From assembly GCF_032854445.1 (NCBI RefSeq), contig NC_088302.1, positions 39,686,191 to 39,750,190 of the forward strand: a DNA stretch of 64,000 nt. Reading direction: 5' to 3'. Position 1 is the first letter of the stretch. Every line of letters starts with the position of its first letter. The stretch comes from Liolophura sinensis. Lineage: Eukaryota > Mollusca > Polyplacophora > Chitonida > Chitonidae. The translations under genes were made by a program, and so were the position numbers. Under the pieces are notes generated by a model that saw only the letters and a program-made list of their open reading frames with translations, was not told the DNA's origin and made no database searches. Below are positions 24,001 to 32,700 of the stretch, piece after piece.

Positions 24001-27000
24001 TGTTTAATTGAATTTGTCCCATATACATATATAGAAGTGAATTATTATCACCGGTTTGTCAGCATGCATAAATTTGGCCTACATCATGTATTTCCCCTAA
24101 CCCATTATGTTTACATGTTTGCGTTTTCCCATAGTTGGACAACCCCTTTTGGAACCTCAACTCATAAAGTCCCTGGATTGCTATAGTATCTATACTTGAT
24201 GAAAGGATAAGGGGCGTCGCCACCTGTTTAGGTGTAGTTCAACTTGGAACAGTGACACCACCATACCACAAGCTACACATATGCACAAGACAACTGATGA
24301 TACATCAGAAATGAAGAGAATATGTTTGAGCAATCAATTCTTCAGTATCTTAAGGCAGTAAGCCGACTGCTGTTTGAAACAACAACAACAACATGACAAA
24401 CATACCACACGGGTATTATTTATTTATTAATTTGACTGGCGTTTTACGCCGTACTCCAGAATATTTCACTTATAAAACGACAGCCAGCATTTTGGTGGAA
24501 GGAAACCGGGGACATATATTCTTATATCTATAATATTTTTATTACACAGATATACCTTGTAACCATTGTCCTCTTTAGGGTTGTGTGATGCTGTCACCAT
24601 CACTCCACATACACCCTGGAATTTCCTAACTCCATAAGCCTGCAGAGAGACAAACAGAGAGATATAGAAATCTTACAGCTAAAAACTGTGTATTCTGTAT
24701 TGTATTCATTATGTTAGGTAGGGTAAGTCTCTAAAGTAAACACAACAACTCACACTGTATACACATTTGTGATAGAATCAAATTAAAACAATGTGACCCA
24801 TGTGGATTAAGGGAGATCACTCCATCTGACAAGCACTAGGATTAAGCTACCATTGCTTCTTACTTACATCAAGTCACAATGAACGAACATAACTTATTTG
24901 TTTGTTTATTTAATTCTTTTTGTTTCTGAAGATAATAATCAAATACAGCATTTATATGTAATTTTTCTTGCTTCTTGGAATGTAGAAAACTGGGCCCAGT
25001 TATCATACATTTGTCGTTCGATATTTTGTGTGTCACTACCACCATATCATTGTCCTATATGTGTGATTTTTGTACACGTACGACACCTTTGTGAAACAGG
25101 TCCCAGGGTCCAAGATGATATGGATTTGTGAGATGGATTTGTGAGATAAATAGTGAAATATGAGCGACAAACACCATCTTTCTTATGCTTGAAGCACTTA
25201 TTAGCAGAGAACAGTGCACTAAACATTGTTGTAGTTCTCAGTCCTTTGGCTTAGTGGCTCACATGACCGAAATCCTTACAACATCGAACTAGAACGAGAA
25301 TGTCCTTATAGCACTAGCTGCGCATTTATAATGACGTCGGTAAAACCTTACCACATATGGTGTGGGACAGAGGTTTGAGAACAGGTACACCTTCACTCCA
25401 GCATGCATAAATATTGCTGCTGTCAACCAGGCAAATCTGGAAACAAAAACCACAAAGAAAACATAACCTTTAAGTCTGACACAACAATATTTAACATTCA
25501 GGTATCAAAGTGCATATCTGACCTCAATTCAAATGTGCTTCTGCAAAAAATGGCGAGAATTTTTAACATGAATACAGCTTTACCTTCTGCTGCTATGTCA
25601 TCAACAAGAATACAGCTTTATGTTCTGCTGTTGTGTCATCAACAAGAATACAGCTTTATCTTCTGCTGTTGTCATCAACAAGAATACAGTTTTACCTTCT
25701 GCTATTGTGTCATCAACAAGAATACAGTTTTACCTTCTGCTGTTGTGTCATCAACAAGAATACAGCTTTACCTCCTGCTGTTGTGTCATTAACAAGAATA
25801 CAGTTTTACCTTCTGCTGTTGTGTCATCAACAAGAATACAGCTTTACCTTCTGCTATTGTGTCATCAACAAGAATACAGCTTTACCTTCTGCTGTTGTGT
25901 CATCAACAAGAATACAGTTTTACCTTCTGCTGTTGTCATCAACAATACAGCTTTACCTTCTGCTGTTGTCATCAACAAGAATACAGTTTTACCTTCTGCT
26001 GATGTGTCATCAACAAGAATACAGCTTTACCTTCTGCTGATGTGTCATCAACAAGAATACAGCTTTATCTTCTGCTATTGTGTCATCAACAAGAACACAG
26101 CTATACCTTCTGCTATTGTGTCATCAACAAGAAAACAGCTTTACCTTCTGCTAATGTGTCATCAACAAGAATACAGCTTTACCTTCTGTTATTATGTCAT
26201 TAACAAGAATACAGTTTTACCTTCTGCTGTTGTGTCATCAACAAGAATACAGCTTTACCTTCTGCTGTTGTCGTCAACAAGAATACAGTTTTACCTTCTG
26301 CTGTTGTGTCATCAACAAGAATACAGCTTTACCTTCTGCTGTTGTGTCATCAACAAGAATACAGCTTTATCTTCTGCTATTGTGTCATCAACAAGAATAC
26401 AGCTTTACCTTCTGCTGTTGTCATCAACAAAAATACAGTTTTACCTTCTGCTGTTGTGTCATCAACAAGAATACAGCTTTATCTTCTGCTATTGTGTCAT
26501 CAACAAGAATACAGCTTTACCTTCTGCTATTGTGTCATCAACAAGAATACAGCTTCACCTTCTGCTGTTGTGTCATCAACAAGAATACAGTTTTACCTTC
26601 TGCTGTTGTCATCAACAAGAATACAGCTTTATCTTCTGCTGTTGTGTCATCAACAAGAATACAGTTTTACCTTCTGCTGTTGTGTCATCAACAAGAATAC
26701 AGTTTTACCTTCTGCTGTTGTGTCATCAACAAGAATACAGCTTTACCTTCTGCTGTTGTCATCAACAAGAATACAGTTTTACCTTCTGCTGTTGTGTCAT
26801 CAACAAGAATACAGTTTTACCTTCTGCTATTGTCTCATCAACAAGAATACAGCTATACCTTCTGCTATTGTGTCATCAACAAGAATACAGCTTTACCTTC
26901 TGCTGTTGTCATCAACAAGAATACAGCTTTTCCTTCTGCTGTTGTATCATCAACAAGAATACAGCTTTACCTTCTGCTATTGTGCCATCAACAAGAATAC

Positions 27001-29085
27001 AGCTTTACCTTCTGCTGTTGTCATCAACAAGAATACAATTTAACTTTCTGCTGTTGTGTCATCAACAAGAATACAGCTTTACCTTCTGCTATTGTGTCAT
27101 CAACAAGAATACAGCTTTATCTTCTGCTGTTGTGTCATCAACAAGAGTACAGCTTTACCTTCTGCTGTTGTGTCTGCCATCAAAGCCAACGACCACCCCA
27201 CGTTCTTTTAGGTCTGAGCAAGCTGACTCTAGGTATTTCAACAATCCCTGAGGATGAAGACATCAAACAGAAATTGAAAAAATATCCTCACCCATCACAA
27301 CATATATTTATTATCTATTTATCTGATTGTTGCTGGAAGCTGTGCTCATGAATATTTTACTTATGCGACAGTGGCCAGCATTATGGTGCAGGGGCCAACA
27401 CATGACACAATTCACACGTATGACAGGACAGAAAGCCAGAATAAGCTGGATCTCAATTTATGAGCAGATAGTTAATTCATGATTTGCCAGGATCTGAGAA
27501 GACATTTAACTGCATTATGCTTGACAGAAAATTCCAGAAATTTCATACTTCTTAACTGAACCTTGAGGGTAATATGAACCAAAACTTATTGGTGTGTCTC
27601 TCAGAGAATCATCAATGAACACTGTAAATTCTTGACTTCAATACCTGGGTGGTCTGTATAATGGTTAGGTCATTCATCATGGAAAAACCGGTACCCATTC
27701 GAGCCCTCAAACCTGAGAACAGAGGAAAAACTTTGGCATGCACCATAACTTGGGCTTGTCATTTGCTACGACCATGGAAATATTAAAACATAAAAACAAA
27801 ATAAAAAATCCTTGAGTTTACATAGTTTACTTATTTGACAGTTTTTTTAATGCTATATTGAAGACTTTTTTTGACTGATGACATCCAGTTTCATGGGAGA
27901 AGCAACATTTGGCAAGTTATAAACCATCCCACAGCTGATGTACAGACATGCACAACATACTGGAGAAAGATGTGGTCTTCAGGTGTCGATCCACCGCTTA
28001 TTGCCACCCAGGCCTTATGAACTGTGAGAGTGGGTTGAATCTGCACACTGTTTGAGCGTGTCCTGGTTGACAAACCACATCTCTTGCTGGTCCGATTGAA
28101 ACCATCTTAACCAACTGGTCAAGGTCCGCTCCCAAGCACATCATTTAATCAGGGTGGTTAGTGTGCCAGTGCGACGCAATGACCATGAGCCTCTCACCAA
28201 TGCGGTCGATGTGAATTCAAGTCCATCTCATGCTGGCTTCCTCTCCAGCTGTACAAGGAAAGGTCTGCCAGCAATCTGCAGATGGTTGTGGGTTTCCCAC
28301 GGGCTATGTCTGGTTTACTGATGCTGATGTATAAGTGAAATATTCTGGGGTACAGCATAAAACACCAATCAATGAAATCATCAATTAATAACAATTCTCA
28401 AGAAAGATTTCAGTTTGACCTGCTCTTCTGTACCTGCTGTTCCAAACTCCATTCTTGCTGATAACCTTTTCTTTAGCTCTTCTTTATTCCCTGATGCTTT
28501 CAAGTTAGATATTTCCTCTCTACTTTTTTCATTCTGTAACGAGAAAATTCAAGAATCAGTCAAAAGTACTATCGTAATATGAGTAACAAGCAACATGTAA
28601 AGTTGCATTACAATCATATTTTAATACCTCAAGATCACTGATGCCAGACATATGTCAACACGTTTGAGTTGGTAACGCTAGTCATATATGTAGCTTTTCT
28701 GATATGGACTTAAAATAATAATTCTGATATTTTCTGACAGGAAATTGACCAAAGTCCGCCTTGAAGGTGGATGGCATCAAGATCAAGCACAGTGTCAGTT
28801 CAAAGAAGCTAAACTTTATGCCTTGTTAATTATGACAAGAGAACACAGTATCCTTTCATTTTATGTCTGAAGTGTCAGGTTCTTTTCTACCATATCCATT
28901 CAACTTGACAAACTGACTACAAGACACAATGTCAGGAAAATAAAATTGGGAAATCGTTGGTTATCATGTTTTGTTGTTGTTGTTATAGGTGGCGATGCCG
29001 TCCCTCGATCTCAACTCACTTTATCCCAGTCCAGCCAATTTTTGACTTTGCTTTCAAGGTCTTTATCTTCTTGAGGGGATCCCAT
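11180..29085 (-). CDS. PGM2: PGM2-family phosphopentomutase/phosphoglucomutase, complete gene, 19 coding exons
   Basis: Cytosolic alpha-D-phosphohexomutase-family enzyme. Vertebrate PGM2 interconverts ribose/deoxyribose-1-P and -5-P and, less well, glucose-1-P and -6-P. I traced coding exons by splice sites and protein similarity: 29020-29085, 28434-28533, 27645-27712, 27159-27247, 25352-25436, 24556-24639, 22648-22671, 22130-22299, 21745-21868, 20546-20611, 19753-19847, 19287-19381, 18671-18753, 18135-18228, 17365-17497, 15593-15695, 15002-15088, 14492-14622, 11180-11285. They sum to 1803 nt, all phases close, giving 600 residues (human PGM2 612). Landmarks: FDGRHNSRR near 100-108, catalytic loop TASHNP with Ser154, metal loop DPDADR at 311-316, sugar loop [11 protein letters not shown] from 332, EEAIG at 411-415, phosphate-binding RTSGTEPK at 545-552. 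All catalytic motifs are intact. Invertebrates often have one gene for the PGM2/PGM2L1 pair, so glucose-1,6-bisphosphate synthase activity cannot be excluded. Introns 4 and 18 are filled with donor-site minisatellites. Confidence 0.95.
11535..14535 (-). repeat. 77-bp minisatellite A: amplified exon-18/5' splice-site junction
   Basis: About 39 tandem copies of a ~75-77-bp unit fill nearly all of PGM2 intron 18. On the minus strand each unit reads as a diverged copy of the last ~44 bases of exon 18 ([15 protein letters not shown] region), then GTAAGCTGATGTG and ~20 bases of intron. The last unit (14492-14535) is the real exon end, so the array begins at the exon/intron junction. The GTAAGCTGAT donor core is kept in essentially all copies. 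Two subtypes occur: the common 'accactatgatcagggg' form, and an 'aacgcctttcatcagagtt' form found as pairs near 11860-11960, 13155-13250 and 13770-13870. About 250 bp separate the array from the exon 19 acceptor. Confidence 0.95.
14492..14622 (-). CDS. PGM2: PGM2 coding exon 18 (phosphate-binding loop)
   Basis: Residues 523-566. Holds [14 protein letters not shown] and [12 protein letters not shown], the phosphate-binding loop of domain 4. Acceptor TTTTCAAG, donor GG|GTAAGC, phase 2. Its last ~44 coding bases, together with the donor, are the parent of the 77-bp minisatellite filling intron 18 (11535-14535). Confidence 0.94.
15002..15088 (-). CDS. PGM2: PGM2 coding exon 17
   Basis: Residues 494-522: [20 protein letters not shown] followed by [17 protein letters not shown] is the family hallmark opening domain 4. 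Acceptor TTTCCAG, donor CCA|GTAAGT. Confidence 0.94.
15593..15695 (-). CDS. PGM2: PGM2 coding exon 16
   Basis: Residues 459-493: [20 protein letters not shown] and LFDNLRNY. Acceptor CATCAG, donor AAAGAG|GTAATT. Confidence 0.93.
15754..15999 (+). mobile_element. tRNA-derived SINE, near full length
   Basis: Head 'ggggcctccatggatgaagt', 'ggttagcacg' (box A) and box-B region, a conserved centre 'cgtacgtgggaaggtttggc', then 'ataagtgaaatattcttgag', 'cggcataaaacacc' and an (AAAT)n tail. It lies in PGM2 intron 15. The centre resembles the conserved-domain SINEs of molluscs; the exact named family was not determined. Confidence 0.85.
16040..17112. repeat. 27-bp minisatellite in PGM2 intron 15
   Basis: About 39 copies of two alternating flavours, 'caatcagacagctatgtgct' + 'gtacagg' and 'caatcagccagttctctgtt' + 'gtaaggg'. 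As 27 is a multiple of three, plus-strand frames read a nine-residue C-T-G-N-Q-T-A-M-C motif. This is intronic, antisense to PGM2, and not a gene. Confidence 0.93.
17228..17335 (-). mobile_element. tRNA-like SINE head
   Basis: On the minus strand, 'aggaggttcagtggtaag' (box A) and 'ggggttcaaatccggc' (box B) are ~55 bp apart, as in tRNA-derived promoters. No intact cloverleaf or tail was found. It lies 30 bp from PGM2 exon 15. Confidence 0.45.
17365..17497 (-). CDS. PGM2: PGM2 coding exon 15
   Basis: Residues 415-459: [20 protein letters not shown], then an alpha-helical stretch ending NVYQ. Acceptor ATATTTCAG, donor CAGAA|GTAAGT, ends phase 2. Confidence 0.93.
17991..18050. repeat. Compound (TA)n(GATA)n microsatellite
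   Basis: (AT)n followed by about six GATA repeats, in PGM2 intron 14. Confidence 0.95.
18135..18228 (-). CDS. PGM2: PGM2 coding exon 14
   Basis: Residues 384-415: [16 protein letters not shown] and LFAFEEAIG, which holds the conserved glutamate pair of the sugar loop. Acceptor TTATTCAG, donor ATTG|GTGAGA, ends phase 1. Confidence 0.94.
18671..18753 (-). CDS. PGM2: PGM2 coding exon 13
   Basis: Residues 356-383: [20 protein letters not shown] then EGFNFE. Acceptor TTTTACAG, donor TTTGAA|GTAAGC. Confidence 0.93.
19287..19381 (-). CDS. PGM2: PGM2 coding exon 12 (sugar-binding loop)
   Basis: Residues 324-356: [18 protein letters not shown], the substrate-specificity loop. Acceptor CTTTTTAG, donor ACAACAG|GTATTG, ends phase 1. 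Confidence 0.93.
19753..19847 (-). CDS. PGM2: PGM2 coding exon 11 (metal-binding loop)
   Basis: Residues 293-324. Contains [17 protein letters not shown]; Asp311, Asp313 and Asp315 bind the catalytic Mg2+. The donor is taken as GTCAA|GTATGA because it joins exon 12 to give AEKVNGEW (human AEKQDSGEW). Confidence 0.93.
20011..20180 (-). mobile_element. SINE, head and centre, minus orientation
   Basis: On the minus strand it starts 'gcgggcctccgtggctcagt', with tRNA-like 'ttggttagcgcac' and 'gagttcaagtcc', then the conserved centre. The 3' tail is absent; a plus-oriented tail from the same family begins 31 bp away at 20211. Intron 10 of PGM2. Confidence 0.8.
20211..20316 (+). mobile_element. SINE 3' half, plus orientation
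   Basis: 'cctgggctctgcccagttac' followed by 'gtataagggaaatattctta', 'gcgtaaaacgc' and an (AAAT)n tail. Head missing. Paired head-to-head with the minus copy at 20011-20180. Confidence 0.8.
20546..20611 (-). CDS. PGM2: PGM2 coding exon 10
   Basis: Residues 271-292: [20 protein letters not shown], almost identical to the human segment. Acceptor ACACCCAG, donor CTG|GTTAGT, phase 0 at both ends. Confidence 0.94.
20755..21015 (+). mobile_element. tRNA-derived SINE, full length
   Basis: Complete head, centre ('cgtacgtgggaaggtctgtc'), 'gagtgaaatattcttgggta' and (AAAT)n tail, in PGM2 intron 9. Confidence 0.88.
21512..21728. mobile_element. Short inverted-repeat (MITE-like) element, best copy
   Basis: Left end 'tttcacctaaagtttagcat' and right end 'atgctaaactttaggtgaaa' are near-perfect inverted repeats around ~170 bp of non-coding DNA. 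It sits just downstream of PGM2 exon 9, in intron 9. Two diverged relatives are at 33022 and 9080. Confidence 0.7.
21745..21868 (-). CDS. PGM2: PGM2 coding exon 9
   Basis: Residues 229-270 with [15 protein letters not shown], the conserved T-x-x-HGVG motif opening the second domain. Acceptor TTTCACAG, donor GAACAG|GTAATG. Confidence 0.93.
22130..22299 (-). CDS. PGM2: PGM2 coding exon 8
   Basis: Residues 173-229, starting IISPVDQHI and containing NLEPWASSW. Acceptor TTGTTCCAG, donor TTTAG|GTATAA, ends phase 2. Largest exon of the gene (170 nt). Confidence 0.92.
22648..22671 (-). CDS. PGM2: PGM2 coding exon 7, 24-nt microexon
   Basis: Eight codons (VYGRNGAQ) bounded by CATTTCAG and CAG|GTATGC, phase 0 at both ends. 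They fill exactly the gap between NGYK of exon 6 and IISP of exon 8 (human NGYK-VYWDNGAQ-IISP). Without it the loop after the active-site serine would be missing. Confidence 0.9.
24417..24514 (-). mobile_element. SINE 3' fragment
   Basis: Minus-strand tail and 'gtataagtgaaatattct'-like motif plus 'ggcgtaaaacgcc', truncated at the 5' side. PGM2 intron 6. Confidence 0.7.
24556..24639 (-). CDS. PGM2: PGM2 coding exon 6 (catalytic phosphoserine loop)
   Basis: Residues 137-164. Contains [16 protein letters not shown]. Ser154 in TASHNP is the phosphoserine of the mutase reaction. Acceptor CTCTGCAG, donor AAG|GTATAT, phase 0 at both ends. Confidence 0.95.
25352..25436 (-). CDS. PGM2: PGM2 coding exon 5
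   Basis: Residues 108-136: [19 protein letters not shown] then CPTPYV, matching the family's strand before the catalytic loop. Acceptor GTTTCCAG, donor GTG|GTAAGG. Confidence 0.92.
25570..27180 (-). repeat. 36-38-bp minisatellite B: amplified exon-4/5' splice-site junction
   Basis: About 43 tandem copies fill PGM2 intron 4. On the minus strand each unit is GACACAACAGCAGAAG, the 3' end of exon 4, followed by GTAAAGCTGTATTCTTGTTGAT. The copy at 27159-27180 is the genuine exon end, encoding RHNSRR plus donor. Units of 38 and 36 bp differ by 'gt' in ttgtgtcat/ttgtcat. The array ends about 130 bp before the exon 5 acceptor. The unit has no stop in any plus-strand frame, which creates long spurious antisense reading frames (up to 543 codons) that are not genes. 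Confidence 0.95.
27159..27247 (-). CDS. PGM2: PGM2 coding exon 4
   Basis: Residues 79-108, ending [10 protein letters not shown]. Donor AGAAG|GTAAAG, ending phase 2. The final ~24 coding bases and this donor are the sequence amplified in the adjoining intronic minisatellite (25570-27180). The ancestral donor is therefore the first of a long series. Confidence 0.93.
27305..27410 (-). mobile_element. SINE 3' fragment, diverged
   Basis: Minus-strand 'cataagtaaaatattcatga' and 'taatgctggccactgtcg' with an AAAT-type tail. PGM2 intron 3. Confidence 0.55.
27645..27712 (-). CDS. PGM2: PGM2 coding exon 3
   Basis: Residues 56-78. Encodes [18 protein letters not shown]-type sequence, the substrate-facing segment after FGTAG. 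Acceptor TTCTCAG, donor CCCAG|GTATTG, ends phase 0. Confidence 0.92.
28152..28389 (+). mobile_element. tRNA-derived SINE, 5'-shortened
   Basis: 'ggttagtgtgccagtgcgac', 'gcctctcaccaatgcggtcg', 'ataagtgaaatattctgggg', 'cagcataaaacaccaatcaa'. In PGM2 intron 2. Confidence 0.8.
28434..28533 (-). CDS. PGM2: PGM2 coding exon 2
   Basis: Residues 23-56. Contains GNKEEL and ARMEFGTAG, the family signature leading into the first alpha/beta domain. Acceptor GTTACAG, donor GCAG|GTACAG. Starts phase 0, ends phase 1. Confidence 0.92.
29020..29085 (-). CDS. PGM2: PGM2 coding exon 1 (start codon)
   Basis: Encodes residues 1-22, beginning MGSPQEDKD and ending NWLDWDK, which matches the family's W-x-x-WDK N-terminal motif. 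The ATG at 29085 is the first in frame. The donor AAA|GTGAGT is clear, phase 0. Confidence 0.88.
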
Positions 29086-29575
29086 TTTTCTTCTAAATGA
29101 GCCACACGTGTGTCTGTTGACTGAAGAGCGACTATCGTCTTTCTGGTGTGTCACCTCTCCGTCAACGTGCAGACGTCTGCGGTTTGTGACAACGTGAATG
29201 TGATGTCCCTGGGCTTGCCAGTCGTAATCGGAAACCAGCCATTCCAGCTAAATACTTTATATCGAAACGTTTCCGAAATGGTTTCACAAATGTCGCAAAT
29301 ATGTCACAGTTTTTAAAATCAAACTTTGAAGCATTATAACTTACGTCTCTAGGTCGTATGAATCAATTTTACCAAATCGGTCTTAATAGGCTGATTATCG
29401 AGAAAACGTTTGAACAAATTCCGGTTTACGACAATGCGTAAGTTTCCGGTAGCAGAGTACACAAGTTCATTTTCACCGTCACTAAAATCAGCCGTGTGGA
29501 ACGTGTGTCTGTCAGTTTTGGTCTTGTAACGTACATTTGTTGATTTCGTGTTTATTGGACGTATTTCACAGAATC
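29086..29575. promoter_or_regulatory. Putative bidirectional promoter between PGM2 and the STARD10-like gene
   Basis: Only 490 bp lie between the two divergent start codons. The segment is richer in CG dinucleotides than its surroundings (for example ccgtcaacgtgcagacgtctgcgg split over 29160-29182) and has a CACACGTGTG palindrome near 29104. No TATA box is obvious. The sequence TTTCACAG just before the plus-strand ATG (29564-29571) could be an acceptor for an untranslated first exon. Confidence 0.55.
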
Positions 29576-29731
29576 ATGCAGTTGGGAGAGGTAAGAGTGG
29601 CAGAGGATGCTGATTTCCAACAGTTTAGAAGTCTCTGTGAAGAACAGGATGGCTGGAAAAGTGAAGTAAATAGGAGCACAGTTCAAGTATGGACGAAAAA
29701 CAACGACAAATGCGCCTTCAAAATGGTCAAG
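29576..29731 (+). CDS. STARD10: STARD10-like coding exon 1 (start codon)
   Basis: Residues 1-52, [20 protein letters not shown] at the start, ending CAFKMVK, donor AAG|GTAAAT, phase 0. ATG 29576 is the first in-frame ATG. An upstream TTG at 29537 lies in the same open frame, but nothing supports its use. Confidence 0.88.
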
Positions 29732-32700
29732 GTAAATTTACCCTCACGTGTCGAGCCGGTCGACAAAATGGCACAGTGAGATTTTCATTTAATCTTTTAA
29801 GAATGTTGTATGTGGATGGGTGTTGTTGTGTCTATGTAGTCAGTAACAGGTTTACAATGATTTCTTTCAGCTGTTCATGGGTGGAGAGCCTGAACATGGG
29901 AATTGGGATGGGCTTGTCCATAGGTCCTTGTATTGATCCTACAAGCCGGACCTATCAGGCTATGTGTACTGTATATATAACAAGCTATGTGTACTGTATA
30001 TATAAAAAAAACATGGTCAGAAACAAAGTTTCACCAATTTTAGAAATAAAGCTTTTCTCTGTTAGCTTTACACTCATCTGTACTTTTTTTGTAATGCGAG
30101 TCTCGTGCCACCAAGAGTTTGTGGGAAACATCCACAATGTGGACAGAATCCATCAAAACACCAGCAAGGAGATTAGTGAATGCTATGGACACAGTCACAC
30201 AGTGCCATTTTTTTCTGACTATTCTGCCCCATAATTTGATGTATGTGCTGTGAAGAGTGTGCAGTTGCATTGTTGTCTTTAGGATTCAGTATGATTTATG
30301 TGCTGATGTTGTGATAAATTGTGTCCTAATTGTCGATAAATCTGACAGACTATTTGCGGCATAAAACTGGCATAACACCACAAAGTACCGATCAGTGTGA
30401 AACTAACGGAGAAATGCTTTATTTCTCAATTGGATTGAACTTTGTTTCTGATCTTGTCCTTTCAAATATCTGTACTATACATACAGTAGTATGACTTGTT
30501 GGATTGATATGAGGACCTGTGTCATACTCACTGTCATCTTATTGCCCTTGGGACAGCCTTCACAGCTCTACTCGCTGTGGAATTTCTAGCGGACCTCATA
30601 CTGCTCGCTGTATGATGGTGCTAAAGCAATTGTTGTAGGGTTGTAAGCAGTCATGATTTAATAATAACCATATTAATTCACTCTACATTCAGAAAGGATT
30701 CAAACTTCTCCTATTATCTGTTATTTATTTGTCCTGACTAAATGTTACTGACTGCTGTAGCATTGAGATTGTAATTACGTGTATCAAAATGATGTTTGCC
30801 TATGTCCATATGACATATATTTAGCTGTCGAATTCTTAAGCATTCATTCTTTTTCATTTAGACAAATATGCATGTAAGACAAACGAGTAATAGAAAGTAT
30901 AAGATAAATTATGTTGAGAAAGATTTATTGAGTTATCTCTCTCTTTTTTTCTCTCATATAAAACTATAACATAAGTGAAGGTCTCTGTAAGTCATTTTAG
31001 TCCTGGTACTATCACTGTTTCTTATCATCGCAAGGCGAGCAGTAAAAAATATGTTTCTGAGGTGTAACCAGCTGATTCTACAAACAGGTCCCTGACAGTT
31101 TTTACTAAGATTTTGATGAAAGTTTTTATTTTGATTTTTGTCTCAATGTTAATTTTTTTTCAAATCCCTATCTTTTTCATCACGCATATTGAAAAAATAA
31201 TTCCCTGTCAACCTACCCTATTTTTTTTTATGATAGGGTCAGGTTTCACCATTTAAATACTTTGGTTATAATGATGGCCCGATGGACAGTGCAAATGACA
31301 TTAATCCTTGTTTGATTGACGCATAATTTTCTTTGATCTCATCCACCTTTCATAGAAGAATGGTGAATTTAATTAACTCACATTCGCGCTGTATGATGCA
31401 CTCATATGTATTGCTTCCTGATCAGTACATGTATTTCAAGCCTGCTTTTAAAGGCCACATTTTATAATTACGCGTTATCGATATAGCCATTTTGAGCTGA
31501 TTTTATACATGGTCTTCATGATATTTTTGCTGGTGGACTGATCATGGATACGTAGGTACATTTAGAGAACGTTGAGGAAGTACAGTCTACTTAATGTACA
31601 TCATCATCAGGTATATCTGTATTTAATGTGGACATGAAATAAGTTACATTCTGTCTTGTAATAAGCAAAAAAAGAACCTGTGACATGGCTGTGCTTCATC
31701 CTGTGTAATGTCATAAAACCGTAAAAATCATGAAAACTACATTTGAAATTTGCATATCTTTCATACATATATATGGTACATACTTTATTTACATGTGTAC
31801 TGCTCTTTCATGATTTAATGATAAATATGTAACAGGTAATGGCAGACCTACAGGTAGATGTGATGATTTTCACTTCAGCAGGCCAGCTAAAATTTGTGAC
31901 ATTACCAAGTGACTTGTTTGAAAATCTTGAATGAAACATCATACTGCATGTGAACTTATGACACCATTGTGTAAATGCCGGCAGATATGGTGAAGAGAAA
32001 GCTAGTTTTAAAAAGCTGTTGTGGATTTATTGTAATAGAAACATTTGACAGGTCCTGGATATATGGTTTGTTTACACAGCCTTGGAAATAGTATGACTAT
32101 GGGTATAGTGCTTTGCAGAGAGCAGACTTCCAGTAGAGCCTGGCTATGATGTTAAGTCAGGGTCTCTGTTCATCACAATAAAATGAAGAATGACACCACA
32201 GAAGATGCTGAAACATTTACTAACTAGAACATTTCATAACAATACATAGTTGACACAACAGTCTCCCTTGACCCTGCATTTCACAAACACCATCATGTGG
32301 GATAAAATGAAATTCAGGATCCTCATGGAAATATGGCACACAAACACGTGTATGTAGCCATTATGGGACAGCAAAATTTTGAGATTTCCACCAGAGCCTT
32401 CACTGTTCTGAGGTCACAAAGCACTGGGAATATGAAGCGATCTTAGACTAAAGCCAAAATTTCAGTTATTAAACTTGGTATATTTCCTTTCCTTTAGTTT
32501 AGCAGAAATTTGTTTTACACTGACTTACCTGGAATTTACATTGTCAACCAATACTGTGATCTTGTTACGTAAGAAAGAACAATTTTACGGTGAGTTGAAG
32601 TTTTAACTGATCGCTAAGATCGCTTTTAACACGTGTATGGCTCAGGTGATCTTACATGAAGTTCATTGTACTCCATCCATAGAATAAGCATCTTTAGCTC

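Noticed and set aside
25620-27251. 543-codon plus-strand reading frame of [12 protein letters not shown] repeats
   Set aside because: It is the antisense translation of the 36-38-bp donor-junction minisatellite in PGM2 intron 4. All three plus frames are open because the unit lacks stop codons.
29537-29575. N-terminal extension of the STARD10-like protein from an upstream TTG
   Set aside because: There is no in-frame ATG, the stretch looks like 5' UTR with a possible acceptor (TTTCACAG), and it has no family similarity.
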